Source: Faucicola sp048551375 (GTDB taxonomy: Bacteria > Pseudomonadota > Gammaproteobacteria > Pseudomonadales > Moraxellaceae). From it: a stretch of 64,000 nucleotides of DNA. The stretch is from contig NZ_JBLYZJ010000001.1 in the NCBI RefSeq assembly GCF_048551375.1, positions 62,001-126,000 on the forward strand, written 5' to 3'. The notes under the pieces were generated by a model. That model saw nothing but the letters and a program-made list of their open reading frames with translations. It made no database searches and was not told the DNA's origin. Positions 1 through 8,733 of the stretch are shown here, in pieces (position 1 is the stretch's first letter; each line of letters starts with the position of its first letter). The translations under genes and the position numbers were made by a program.

Positions 1-1
1 A

Positions 2-1081
2 AAAATCGCCATCGTGTCGGCAGGCCCGATGATGAATTTAATCATTGCGGTTTTTTTATATTGGCTGTTATTTGTGTCGCCCAGCGAGGTACTTGCCACT
101 AAGGTGGGCAGTATTGTTCCCAATTCCCCTGTTAGCCATACCAGTTTACAAGTTGGTGATGAAATCACCCAAGTGGATGGCGAAAATGTGCAGAGTTGGC
201 AGGATATCAATTATTCGTTAGCCGACCGTATGGGTGAAACAGGCAATGTTCAGTTGACGGTGCAGAATCTCAAAGGTCAAGCCAACATTGCTGTGCCGAT
301 TAGCCAGTTTATGAAAACCGAAATAGGTAGCTCTAACAACCCCATTGACAGTCTTGGGGCAATTCCGTGGCAACCCAAAATTCCGCCTGTGATTGGTGAA
401 ATTGTGCCGAATGGTTCGGCGGATCGACAAGGTTTACAAGTCGGTGATGTGATTAAAACGGTGAATGGTCAGCCGATTGGTGATTGGTTAAGTTTTTCTA
501 AAATTGTCAAAGATAATCCAGAAGTGGCATTAAATATTGGGATTGAGCGAGCAGGGCAAGCCAAAACGTTATCCGTCATGCCTCAAGCCAAAAAAGATAC
601 CATGGGACAGCGTTTTGGGCAAATTGGTGCAGGGGTTAAGCAAGCTCAAGTCGTTGTACCGCCCGAATTTAAAAAAACCATTCAATATAATCCCATTGAA
701 GCAATGGGTAAGGCACTGCATAAAACCACGGATTTAAGTATGATGACCCTCAAATCAATGGGAAAAATGGTGACAGGGCTGATTGGGGTGGAAAATTTAT
801 CAGGTCCAATCACCATCGCCAAAGTCGCTAATCAAAGCTTTAGCATTGGTTGGGAAGCGGTATTATCGTTTATGGCAATTATTAGCCTTAGCCTTGCGGT
901 GCTGAACTTATTGCCCATTCCTGTACTAGATGGTGGGCATATTGTGATGTATGGCTATGAGGCAGTCTTTGGCAAACCGATGCCAAAGCAAGTCCAGACC
1001 ATCGGCATGAACATTGGATTAGCTTTGCTTGGTTGTTTCATGTTGTTGGCAATTGGTAATGATATTAGCCGACTTTTCTGA
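2..1081 (+). CDS. rseP: RseP site-2 protease, C-terminal part (left edge cut)
   Basis: This is the C-terminal part of the inner-membrane zinc metalloprotease RseP, which cleaves anti-sigma factors and leftover signal peptides within the membrane. The frame is open to the left edge, so the N-terminal HExxH zinc motif lies outside the window. The first visible segment (VSAGPMMN, then a hydrophobic stretch) is the conserved GP-N region. Two PDZ domains follow, recognised by LQVGDEITQVDG and LQVGDVIKTVNG. The C-terminal membrane part carries PIPVLDGGH, the LDG motif that completes the active site. It is followed by bamA and skp, the usual order in gammaproteobacteria. Confidence 0.95.
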   Translation, partial: KIAIVSAGPMMNLIIAVFLYWLLFVSPSEVLATKVGSIVPNSPVSHTSLQVGDEITQVDGENVQSWQDINYSLADRMGETGNVQLTVQNLKGQANIAVPISQFMKTEIGSSNNPIDSLGAIPWQPKIPPVIGEIVPNGSADRQGLQVGDVIKTVNGQPIGDWLSFSKIVKDNPEVALNIGIERAGQAKTLSVMPQAKKDTMGQRFGQIGAGVKQAQVVVPPEFKKTIQYNPIEAMGKALHKTTDLSMMTLKSMGKMVTGLIGVENLSGPITIAKVANQSFSIGWEAVLSFMAIISLSLAVLNLLPIPVLDGGHIVMYGYEAVFGKPMPKQVQTIGMNIGLALLGCFMLLAIGNDISRLF

Positions 1082-1225
1082 TGTGGGGGGCGAGGCTATT
1101 CCAATGCCAGCGGAAGTATTTTACAATATGCCTTGAATTGGCGTTTAGCAGGATTTTACTAGACTTTATCCGCAAATTAGCTTACCTTATGCCAACCTAA
1201 CCTGATTTTTTCGGAAAAATATGTT

Positions 1226-3616
1226 ATGCGAAACTCAGCATTATTTATCCTTGCCCCTTTGGCAATGGTCGCCCCTTATGCCCAAGCGGTGAATTTCACT
1301 GTAGCAGATATTCAGTTCAATGGCTTGACACGTGTACCAGCCGAAAGTCTATACCCATTAGTGCCTATTAATGCAGGTGAAGTCGCTACCGATACCAATA
1401 TTGCCAATGCTATCAAAGCGATTTATGCCACAGGTAATTTTTCGGACATTAAAGCCAGTCAAGTTGGTAATAACTTAGTGTTTAACGTGACTGAACGCCC
1501 AACGATTGCCAGTGTTAGTTTTGATGGTAATAAACTCATTCCAAAACAAGCCTTGACCGAGGGGCTAAAACGCATTGGTATTGCCGAAGGTAATGTGCTT
1601 AAACAAGCCACCGTTGAACAAATCCAATCCGAGCTAAAACAACAATATAATCAACAAGGTTACTATAACAGTGAAGTGACCGTCACCCAAACACCGATTG
1701 ATAATAACCGTGTTGCACTAAAATTTGACTTTAAAGAAGGCAAGCCTGCCAAAGTGGTCGAAATTAAAGTGTCTGGTAACAAGCACTTTAGCGAAAAAGA
1801 AATCAAACAAGCGATGAATCTTAAAGAATCATCATGGGTGAATGTCATTAGCAAATCTGACCGTTTTGCCAAAGAAAAAATGGCGGCCAGCCTAGAAAGT
1901 GTCAATGCCATGTATCAAAATGCAGGCTTTGTCAAATTTAGTATTGATGATGCCAATTTGAACCTAAGCCCAGAAAAAGACAAGGTTTATATTGACCTAA
2001 AAATCACGGAAGGCGAGCAATATCAATTTGGTACAGTCAAGTTTTTGGGTAGTCCAAATTATGACCTACAAAAACTGCAAGACCAAGTTGCATTTAAGGC
2101 AGGCGAGCGATATACCCAAAAGCAAGTCACCACCACCTTACAAAATTTAGGGACACTGTACGGCAATGACGGCTATTATTTTGCCCAAATTCGCCCTGTC
2201 CCACGTATCAACGATACCACACGCACTGTGGATATGGATTTCTTTATCGACCCTGTGCGTCCTGTGTACGTTCGCCGTATTAATTTTAGTGGCAATACCA
2301 AAACTGCTGATGAAGTGCTACGCCGTGAAATGCGTCAGATGGAAGGGGCATTGGCATCCAATGAGAAAATTGAGCTATCACGCACTCGTTTGATGCGGAC
2401 AGGTTTTTTCAAAACCGTCAATATTGATGTGAAGCCATTGGCAAACACCCCTGACCAAGTTGATTTGAATATCACTGTTGAAGAACAACCCTCAGGTACA
2501 AGTACCATCGCTGCAGGTTATTCACAAAGTGGTGGTTTGACCTTCCAAGCAGGACTTAGCCAATCCAACTTTATGGGAACAGGTAATAAAGTCAATCTTC
2601 AGCTTTCTCGCTCAGAAACGCTGAACAGCTACTCATTAGGCTATGTCAATCCGTATTTTACCCCAGATGGTATCTCGCAAGGGGCAAACTTATACTATCG
2701 TGAAACCAAATACGATGACAAAAATATCTCAAACTATGTCACCGACTCGTATGGTGGTACGGTCAATTTTAGCTATCCGATTGACGAAACCAAAAACTTG
2801 AGTGCAGGGCTGAATGCTGACCATACTACAGTGCGTGCAGGTCGGTCATTAGCCGTGGCAAACTTGCAATATCTTAAAGATGAAAATAACACAGATTTAA
2901 ACATCATTAACATTGATGGTGATGATGATAATGAACGCTTTAATGCAGGCTATAATACCTACAGCCTAAATCTTGGCTGGAATATGAACACCCTTGATAA
3001 AGGCGTATTCCCAACCAAAGGCATGCGTCATAATGTGAATCTTGACTTGGCATTTGGCGATGCCCAATACCAAAAACTGGTATATGATGGTAGCTATTAT
3101 CACCCATTTTATAAAGGCAGTGTGTTACGTGGCTATACCAAATTAGGCTATGGTAATGACTTGCCGTTTTGGGATAACTTCTTTGCAGGCGGTTATGGCT
3201 CAGTGCGTGGCTATGAAAATGCCACCCTTGGACCAAAAAGTGACCGCTATCGCTTTGCAGGCTCAGACCTTTACCCAGAAGAAATTGGCGGTAATGCGTT
3301 AGCCCAAGTGGGTACAGAGTTGATTTTACCAATGCCATTTAAAGGCGACTGGGCAAGCCAAATCCGTCCTGCATTATTTGTGGAAGGGGCTCAAGTCTTT
3401 GACACCACCAATAAAGACACCAAAACCATGGATGTGAATGGCAAAACAGTACCGCTGATTAATGGTAAAGATAACGATATGCGATTTAGTGCAGGGGCAG
3501 GGATTACATGGATTACCCCAATCGGTCCGATTTCGTTAAGCTATGCGTATCCATTGAATGACAAAAAAGATGACAAACTTGACCGTGTACAGTTTGAAAT
3601 CGGACGTTTATTCTAA
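1226..3616 (+). CDS. bamA: Outer membrane protein assembly factor BamA
   Basis: BamA is the central subunit of the BAM complex that folds beta-barrel proteins into the outer membrane. The 796-residue product has a signal peptide ending near AQA at residue 21, then five POTRA domains to about residue 430, then a 16-strand barrel. The loop 6 motif VRGYE sits near residue 660, and the protein ends in phenylalanine (EIGRLF), the usual outer-membrane C-terminal signature. Length is typical for the family. It lies 145 bp after rseP and 20 bp before skp, a conserved envelope-biogenesis order. Confidence 0.97.
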   Translation: MRNSALFILAPLAMVAPYAQAVNFTVADIQFNGLTRVPAESLYPLVPINAGEVATDTNIANAIKAIYATGNFSDIKASQVGNNLVFNVTERPTIASVSFDGNKLIPKQALTEGLKRIGIAEGNVLKQATVEQIQSELKQQYNQQGYYNSEVTVTQTPIDNNRVALKFDFKEGKPAKVVEIKVSGNKHFSEKEIKQAMNLKESSWVNVISKSDRFAKEKMAASLESVNAMYQNAGFVKFSIDDANLNLSPEKDKVYIDLKITEGEQYQFGTVKFLGSPNYDLQKLQDQVAFKAGERYTQKQVTTTLQNLGTLYGNDGYYFAQIRPVPRINDTTRTVDMDFFIDPVRPVYVRRINFSGNTKTADEVLRREMRQMEGALASNEKIELSRTRLMRTGFFKTVNIDVKPLANTPDQVDLNITVEEQPSGTSTIAAGYSQSGGLTFQAGLSQSNFMGTGNKVNLQLSRSETLNSYSLGYVNPYFTPDGISQGANLYYRETKYDDKNISNYVTDSYGGTVNFSYPIDETKNLSAGLNADHTTVRAGRSLAVANLQYLKDENNTDLNIINIDGDDDNERFNAGYNTYSLNLGWNMNTLDKGVFPTKGMRHNVNLDLAFGDAQYQKLVYDGSYYHPFYKGSVLRGYTKLGYGNDLPFWDNFFAGGYGSVRGYENATLGPKSDRYRFAGSDLYPEEIGGNALAQVGTELILPMPFKGDWASQIRPALFVEGAQVFDTTNKDTKTMDVNGKTVPLINGKDNDMRFSAGAGITWITPIGPISLSYAYPLNDKKDDKLDRVQFEIGRLF

Positions 3617-3636
3617 TTGTAACAATAAGGAAAATT

Positions 3637-4170
3637 ATGAAAACTTCACCTTTTACCATCAAAGCCTTGAGCATTGCTTTAGTCACTTCCGTGGCGTCAT
3701 TGGCTAGTATGTCAAGCTTTGCCAATAACGTGGGTGTGTGGAATTCACAAATCGCCATTGCCAATAGCAACTATGCCAAAGCCAAAGTTGCTAGCGTCAA
3801 AACGGCGGTTGCCCCAAAACAGCAACAACTACAAAGCTACAAAGCCAATATTGAGCGTTTACAACAGCAATATGACAGCCAAAAAGATAAGCTAACCCAA
3901 TCGCAAAAAGATGACATTCGTAAGCAAATCCAAACCAATCTGCAAAACTACGAACAAGTCGCTTCACAAATCCAAACCACGTTAGAAGCCAGCGAAAATG
4001 ATGTCATGCAAAAAATCGCCCCAAAAATGCAAGGCATCACTGAAGCGATTATGAAGCAAAAAAACATGGATATTCTCATTGATAACCGTGACCGCAATGT
4101 GACTTATGTCAAACCAGAGTGGGAAGTGACCAAAGACTTTATCCAAAAAATCAATGAACAAGTAAAATAA
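3637..4170 (+). CDS. skp: Periplasmic chaperone Skp/OmpH
   Basis: Skp is a trimeric periplasmic chaperone that carries unfolded outer-membrane proteins to the BAM complex. The 177-residue product starts with a signal peptide (cleavage likely after SSFA, residue 30). It continues with NVGVWNSQIAIANS, which aligns with the core strand of the OmpH family. A long charged, glutamine-rich helical arm at residues 60-125 fits the tentacle coiled coil. A good AAGGAAAAT ribosome site precedes the ATG, and the gene is probably co-transcribed with bamA. Confidence 0.92.
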   Translation: MKTSPFTIKALSIALVTSVASLASMSSFANNVGVWNSQIAIANSNYAKAKVASVKTAVAPKQQQLQSYKANIERLQQQYDSQKDKLTQSQKDDIRKQIQTNLQNYEQVASQIQTTLEASENDVMQKIAPKMQGITEAIMKQKNMDILIDNRDRNVTYVKPEWEVTKDFIQKINEQVK

Positions 4171-4224
4171 AGTTTGTTATTATTGTATTGTAAATGATAA
4201 TTGGGTAAGAAATCATATCAATCG

Positions 4225-4250
4225 GTAGGGGCGTATTGCATACGCCCAAA
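4225..4250. repeat. Short palindromic repeat, GGGCGTAT type
   Basis: The palindrome GGGGCGTATTGCATACGCCC sits between skp and lpxD. Near-identical copies occur at 6197, 18646, 24138, 29452, 36023, 47686 and 61869, with a diverged one at 28000. Confidence 0.85.
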
Positions 4251-4288
4251 ACACAAATATATGGTTTTTAATGACATTTCAAATAAGT

Positions 4289-4320
4289 AAAAAACGCAAT
4301 CCTAGCCATTGCGTTTTTTA
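4289..4320 (+). terminator. Intrinsic terminator downstream of skp
   Basis: The stem AAAACGCAAT/ATTGCGTTTT with a seven-base loop ends in a T-run. It lies between skp and lpxD, so it may split the envelope operon into two transcripts. The lpxD ATG follows 27 bp later. Confidence 0.75.
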
Positions 4321-4346
4321 TTATCCAAAATATTTAAGGATAGATT

Positions 4347-5366
4347 ATGCTAACTTTGGCGGAGATACTCGCTGTACTGGGTGAAAAACAAACAACTGTG
4401 TTAAATAAAGCGGATTTTAGCCAATCTCAGCTTGAGCAAGTGATGATTGGCATTGCACCGCTTGCCAGTGCCACAGCGAATGATTTGGCATTTTTAGCCA
4501 ATCCCCATTACCAAAATGACCTTAAAACCACCCAAGCAGGGGCAGTATTGGTAACGCCAACGATGGTGCAACATTGCCCTTCGCATACGGTGGCAATCGT
4601 GGTGAATAATCCTTATTTGGCGTATGCACAATTATCGGCATTATTTCGCTTTCAGCCCAATCAGCCCACTATTGCTATTCACCCAACTGCCATCATTCAT
4701 GCCACTGCCACCCTTGGTCAAGGGGTCAGCGTGGGAGCGTATAGCGTGATTGGTGAAGGTGTGGTAATCGGTGATGATTGTCAAATTGACAGCCATGTGA
4801 GCATTGAAGATTTTGCCAAACTTGGAAAAAATTGCCAAATAAAATCGCATGTGTTCATTGGTCATCATTGTCAAATCGGTGAAGGTGTAATGTTGCACAG
4901 CCATGCCAGCATCGGCAACGAGGGCTTTGGCTTCGCCCCTAAAGGTAAACCCGATACCCAAGGTTGGCAAAAAATCCACCAACTCGGCAAGGTTATCATT
5001 GGTAATCATGTGCGAATCGGTAGCCAAACTTGTATCGATAGAGGCGCGTTGGGTGATACGATAATCGAAGATAACGTGATTATTGATAACTTAGTACAAA
5101 TCGCCCATAACGTGCAGATTGGGGCAGGCACAGCGATTGCAGGCTGTGTGGGGATTGCAGGTAGTAGCAAGGTCGGTAAACGTTGCGTGTTGGCAGGTGG
5201 CGTGGGGCTAGTAGGGCATATCACTATCGCCGATGATGTCACCATCACAGGCATGACCATGGTCACCAAATCCATCATCCAAGCAGGCAGTTACTCATCA
5301 GGCACGCCGATGATGCCAACCAATTTATGGAAACGAGTGGCAGTGAAATTTAAACAATTGGTTTGA
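4347..5366 (+). CDS. lpxD: UDP-3-O-(3-hydroxyacyl)glucosamine N-acyltransferase LpxD
   Basis: LpxD adds the second 3-hydroxyacyl chain, onto the glucosamine nitrogen, in lipid A synthesis using acyl-ACP. The 339-residue product has the N-terminal uridine-binding domain (residues 1-105). A left-handed beta-helix of hexapeptide repeats follows (many I-G-x and V-x-I-G units), then a short helical tail. The catalytic histidine lies in VQIAHNVQIG near residue 254. The length matches the family. It is grouped with fabZ and lpxA, as in most gammaproteobacteria. Confidence 0.96.
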   Translation: MLTLAEILAVLGEKQTTVLNKADFSQSQLEQVMIGIAPLASATANDLAFLANPHYQNDLKTTQAGAVLVTPTMVQHCPSHTVAIVVNNPYLAYAQLSALFRFQPNQPTIAIHPTAIIHATATLGQGVSVGAYSVIGEGVVIGDDCQIDSHVSIEDFAKLGKNCQIKSHVFIGHHCQIGEGVMLHSHASIGNEGFGFAPKGKPDTQGWQKIHQLGKVIIGNHVRIGSQTCIDRGALGDTIIEDNVIIDNLVQIAHNVQIGAGTAIAGCVGIAGSSKVGKRCVLAGGVGLVGHITIADDVTITGMTMVTKSIIQAGSYSSGTPMMPTNLWKRVAVKFKQLV

Positions 5367-5460
5367 GGTAAAATAAAAATTTGAGAAAACAACTGTAAAC
5401 TCAAATCAAAAAAGCGTACAATAGCCTTTTGAATGATAAAATCCAACCAAAGGAATCATC

Positions 5461-5967
5461 ATGGATTTTGAAAAACTTACCGAAGCGGATTTTACCGCTC
5501 TTAATGAGCGAAATGTCACATTGCCTATCAATATCATGGCGTTAAAAGAGTATTTACCGCACCGCTATCCGTTTTTATTGATAGACCGAGTGACCGCTTG
5601 CCGTCCCAATGAATGGATTACCGCCATCAAAAATGTCACGGTCAATGAGCCATTTTTTAATGGTCATTTTCCTGAAGAGCCCATCATGCCGGGGGTATTG
5701 ATGATTGAAGCGATGGCTCAAACCGCTGGTGTGCTAGGCTTTATCACCAAAAATGCCAAACCTCGAGATGGCTATATTTACCTGTTTGCAGGGGTGGATA
5801 AAGTCCGCTTTAAACGCCAAGTCATTCCGGGAGACCAGTTGATTTTGCGAGCCACCAAAACGATGGAACGTCATAATATTTATAAGTTTAGCTGTACTGC
5901 TTGTGTTGGTGATGAACTGGTGGCAAGTGCGGAATTGACCATTTCTGAACAACGTACACAATATTAG
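5461..5967 (+). CDS. fabZ: 3-hydroxyacyl-[acyl-carrier-protein] dehydratase FabZ
   Basis: FabZ dehydrates 3-hydroxyacyl-ACP in fatty acid elongation and competes with LpxA/LpxD for the same 3-hydroxyacyl-ACP pool. The 168-residue hot-dog-fold product shows the catalytic motif GHFPEEPIMPGVL (His near residue 69) followed by the active-site Glu in IEAMAQTAG. It is slightly longer than typical FabZ because of an N-terminal extension of about 20 residues. AAAGGAATCATC before the ATG is a good ribosome site. Confidence 0.96.
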   Translation: MDFEKLTEADFTALNERNVTLPINIMALKEYLPHRYPFLLIDRVTACRPNEWITAIKNVTVNEPFFNGHFPEEPIMPGVLMIEAMAQTAGVLGFITKNAKPRDGYIYLFAGVDKVRFKRQVIPGDQLILRATKTMERHNIYKFSCTACVGDELVASAELTISEQRTQY

Positions 5968-5988
5968 ACCTCTGTTCTAACTGCTAAG

Positions 5989-6014
5989 CGTGGGTTAGCA
6001 AAGTGTTACCCACG
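5989..6014. repeat. Palindromic repeat, GTGGGTTA type
   Basis: The arms CGTGGGTTA and TACCCACG surround a short AGCAAAGTGT-like loop. Similar elements occur at 12103, 27905 and 49638, with a half copy near 29411. Confidence 0.8.
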
Positions 6015-6196
6015 ATATATTGCGTCAAAAATTAGGTATGAAAAGAGCCTGATAAAAATGACTTATGATGGTTTTTTCAGTACCTAAATATCCTTAACTG
6101 ACAGAAAAGTTGCGAGAAAAATAGCATTCATAGTGAAAAATGCTATAATAGCCCTTTTATCATCAAGTTGTTATAGTGATTTGAATAAACAACCTA

Positions 6197-6219
6197 GTAG
6201 GGGCGTACAACATACGCCC
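6197..6219. repeat. Short palindromic repeat, GGGCGTA type
   Basis: GTAGGGGCGTA and TACGCCC arms flank a CAACA centre. The first arm is the same as in the other copies; the centre differs. Confidence 0.8.
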
Positions 6220-6310
6220 TTTTATAAAAAGGTGTGTTTTTCATCGAATAAACTATAATTAATTTGAATTGGCAACATGGCATCGCCAACCGCAGTTAGA
6301 AGGATTGTTC

Positions 6311-7087
6311 ATGAGCATTCATCCCACCGCCATCATTGACCCTACGGCAACGATTCACCCTACCGCTACGATAGGGGCATATTGTATCGTGGGCGAACAA
6401 GTGACGATTGGGGCGGATACCAAGTTAAATTCTCATGTGGTGGTCGCAAAATGCACCCGCATTGGCGAACGTAATGAGATTTTTCAATTTGCCAGCATTG
6501 GTGAAGACTGTCAAGACCTCAAATACAATGGCGAAGAAACTTGGCTTGAAATCGGTGATGACAACCGTATTCGTGAAGCCTGTAGCCTGCATCGTGGCAC
6601 AGTGCAAGATAAGGGACTGACCAAAATCGGCAACCGCAATCTCTTTATGGTCAATACCCATATTGCCCATGATTGCGTGGTTGGTGATGATAATGTGATT
6701 GCCAATAATGTGGGCGTGGCAGGTCATGTGCATATCGGCAATCATATCATTATTGGCGGTAATTCTGGTATTCACCAATTTTGTCATATTGATGATTTTA
6801 GTTTGATTGGTGGGGCGAGTCTTATTTTAAAAGACGTTGGGGCATTTAACATGGTGTCTGGCAATCCTGCCAAAAGTCATGGCTTAAATATTGAAGGCAT
6901 GAGACGCAAAGGCTGGTCAAAAGAAACCATTAATTATTTGCGTCAAGCGTATCGGTTAATTTTCCGTGCTGGTTTAACCAAAGAAGAAGCGATTGTGGCA
7001 GTGACGGAACAAGTATTGCCATTTGAGCCTAAAGCCCAGTTATTGCTTGATTCTTTGGTGCAAAGTGAGCGTGGGTTGGTGAGATAA
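6311..7087 (+). CDS. lpxA: UDP-N-acetylglucosamine acyltransferase LpxA
   Basis: LpxA catalyses the first step of lipid A synthesis, moving a 3-hydroxyacyl group from ACP to the 3-hydroxyl of UDP-GlcNAc. I chose the ATG at 6311 (MSIHPTAIID) because AGAAGGATTG precedes it and the family starts this way. An in-frame ATG at 6269 would add 14 unrelated residues. The 258-residue product is a hexapeptide-repeat beta-helix with a C-terminal helical domain. The catalytic histidine region HIAHDC lies near residues 117-121. No lpxB follows; the next gene is tgt on the other strand. Confidence 0.95.
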   Translation: MSIHPTAIIDPTATIHPTATIGAYCIVGEQVTIGADTKLNSHVVVAKCTRIGERNEIFQFASIGEDCQDLKYNGEETWLEIGDDNRIREACSLHRGTVQDKGLTKIGNRNLFMVNTHIAHDCVVGDDNVIANNVGVAGHVHIGNHIIIGGNSGIHQFCHIDDFSLIGGASLILKDVGAFNMVSGNPAKSHGLNIEGMRRKGWSKETINYLRQAYRLIFRAGLTKEEAIVAVTEQVLPFEPKAQLLLDSLVQSERGLVR

Positions 7088-7143
7088 ATTTCTTTCAGAC
7101 GTTTTATTCATAGCCTTTGTACATGACAAAAATTTTATCAAAG

Positions 7144-7207
7144 TAGGGTGCGTCCCACGCAACTTTACAAATCAATTGCTTAAAATGGTGCGTAAAACGC
7201 ACCCTAC
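7144..7207. repeat. Inverted repeat between convergent lpxA and tgt
   Basis: The arms GTAGGGTGCGT (7144) and ACGCACCCTAC (to 7207) enclose about 40 bases with partly complementary inner parts. It sits between two convergent genes, where it could serve as a bidirectional terminator, although no strong T-run follows. Confidence 0.7.
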
Positions 7208-7265
7208 AGCCTTGCATAAAATTGTCGTGTTTTGAAAGATTTTTGCATTATCAGCGATGAATTAA

Positions 7266-8402
7266 TTAGCTTAATGTCAATTCGGGTTTTTCCAACCCTT
7301 GTTTTTGATAAAATTCATCAACAAACGCATCAAATCTATCTTCCTCAATTGCTTGACGAATATCTGCCATCAATCGTTGATAAAAACGCAAATTATGAAT
7401 CGTGCCAAGCTGTGCTGAAAGCATTTCGCCACAGCGGTGTAAGTGGTGCAAATAAGCACGGCTAAAGTTTTGGCAAGTATAACAATCACATTCGCTATCA
7501 AGGGTCGATTCATCAAAACGGTGACTGGCGTTTTTGATTTTGACCACACCATGACTGGTAAAATAATGTCCATTGCGTGCATTACGGGTTGGCATCACGC
7601 AGTCAAACATATCCACGCCACGGCGTACCGCTTCGACAATGTCTTCAGGCTTACCAACGCCCATCAAATAGCGAGGTCTATCGGCTGGCATGGCGTGCGG
7701 TAGATAGCTTAACACATCCATCATGTGTTCTTTGGGTTCGCCCACTGACAGACCGCCAATTGCATAGCCGTCAAAGCCCGTTTTTAGCAAGCCTTCAAGT
7801 GATTTTTCACGCAAATCACGGTACATACTGCCTTGAATAATGCCAAATAACGCATTAGTATTGCCGAGTTTTTCATGTTCGGTTTTACAGCGTTCGCCCC
7901 AACGTAATGATAGTTCAAGCGATTTATTCGCCTCAACATGGGTCGCAGGGTAGGGGGTGCATTCGTCAAACTGCATGACGATATCAGAATTGAGCGATTT
8001 TTGGATTTGCATGGAAATTTCTGGTGACAAAAATACCTTTGCCCCATCAATCGGCGAGCGAAAATACACGCCTTCTTCTTTGATTTTTCGCATTGCCCCA
8101 AGGCTAAATACTTGAAATCCGCCAGAATCGGTCAAAATCGGCTTATTCCAACCAATAAAATCATGCAGTCCGCCAAAGGTGTCAATGACAGCGGTGGTAG
8201 GGCGTAGCCAAAGATGAAAGGTATTGCCAAGAATGATATCCGCCCCAATCGCATGAATATCACGAGGGAGCATGCCTTTGACTGTGCCATAAGTACCAAC
8301 TGGCATAAAGGCAGGGGTTTGGACTTCGCCATGAGCGAGGTGGACTGTGCCTCGTCTGGCACGGCTTTCGCCAGTGGCGGATTTATGCAACGTGAATTTC
8401 AT
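7266..8402 (-). CDS. tgt: tRNA-guanine transglycosylase Tgt
   Basis: Tgt exchanges guanine-34 for preQ1 in tRNAs with GUN anticodons, the entry step to queuosine. The 378-residue product carries the catalytic Asp in DSGGFQVFSL near residue 92 and the nucleophile region DCVMPTRNARNG. It also has the zinc site CDCYTC with a following HHLHRC segment. The ATG at 8402 is preferred over the TTG one codon upstream. It is convergent with lpxA. The usual partners queA and yajC are not next to it here. Confidence 0.96.
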   Translation of the reverse strand: MKFTLHKSATGESRARRGTVHLAHGEVQTPAFMPVGTYGTVKGMLPRDIHAIGADIILGNTFHLWLRPTTAVIDTFGGLHDFIGWNKPILTDSGGFQVFSLGAMRKIKEEGVYFRSPIDGAKVFLSPEISMQIQKSLNSDIVMQFDECTPYPATHVEANKSLELSLRWGERCKTEHEKLGNTNALFGIIQGSMYRDLREKSLEGLLKTGFDGYAIGGLSVGEPKEHMMDVLSYLPHAMPADRPRYLMGVGKPEDIVEAVRRGVDMFDCVMPTRNARNGHYFTSHGVVKIKNASHRFDESTLDSECDCYTCQNFSRAYLHHLHRCGEMLSAQLGTIHNLRFYQRLMADIRQAIEEDRFDAFVDEFYQKQGLEKPELTLS

Positions 8403-8452
8403 CAATTTTCCTTAATACTTGCAATAGGCTACGATATCAAAATACCAAACAC

Positions 8453-8478
8453 AAAAAAACCTGCTCAATGGCAGGTTT
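8453..8478 (-). terminator. Intrinsic terminator of tRNA-Leu(UAG)
   Basis: Read on the minus strand, AAACCTGC and GCAGGTTT form a perfect stem with a six-base loop. A run of T follows. It lies 37 bases beyond the tRNA 3' end, just before tgt. Confidence 0.85.
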
Positions 8479-8514
8479 CATGCGGTTTTAATACTGCTAA
8501 GATGGTTAACAAGT

Positions 8515-8599
8515 TGGTGGGGACGGAGAGACTCGAACTCTCACACCTTGCGGCGCTGGAACCTAAATCCAGTGCGTCTACCAATTTCGCCACGTCCCC
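8515..8599 (-). tRNA. tRNA-Leu (anticodon UAG)
   Basis: On the minus strand the gene reads GGGGACGTGGCGAAATTGGT at its 5' end. The anticodon arm is CTGGATT-TAG-GTTCCAG, and there is a long variable arm typical of leucine tRNA. The T-loop GTTCGAGTC is followed by CGTCCCC-A-CCA. The acceptor arms GGGGACG/CGTCCCC pair perfectly, and the CCA end is encoded. Length is 85 nt. Confidence 0.95.
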
Positions 8600-8654
8600 A
8601 AAGTTACTTAACAGTAACGCTTTAGAACTTGTTATTGCGTCTTAGTGGTTGCGT

Positions 8655-8682
8655 ATTATATAGATTCTAAAAATTACGTCAA
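8655..8682 (-). promoter_or_regulatory. Promoter of tRNA-Leu(UAG)
   Basis: Read on the minus strand, a -35 TTGACG (8682-8677) and a perfect -10 TATAAT (8660-8655) are separated by 16 bp. They lie about 55 bp upstream of the tRNA 5' end. Confidence 0.8.
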
Positions 8683-8733
8683 GCGATTTTTTGAAAAATT
8701 TCGCAAAAATATGCAATTTTTTCATTTTTTGGC

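Larger units (their letters stand above)
5968..6310. other. 343-bp gap between fabZ and lpxA with two palindromic repeats
   Basis: No coding sequence is seen here. The gap holds a 26-bp palindrome of the GTGGGTTA type (5989-6014) and a GGGCGTA-type palindrome (6197-6219). The segment TAGCATTCATAGTGAAAAAT followed by GCTATAATAG is AT-rich and could supply an internal promoter for lpxA with a TATAAT-like -10 at 6143-6149. In many relatives fabZ and lpxA are almost adjacent, so this gap looks expanded by repeats. Confidence 0.6.
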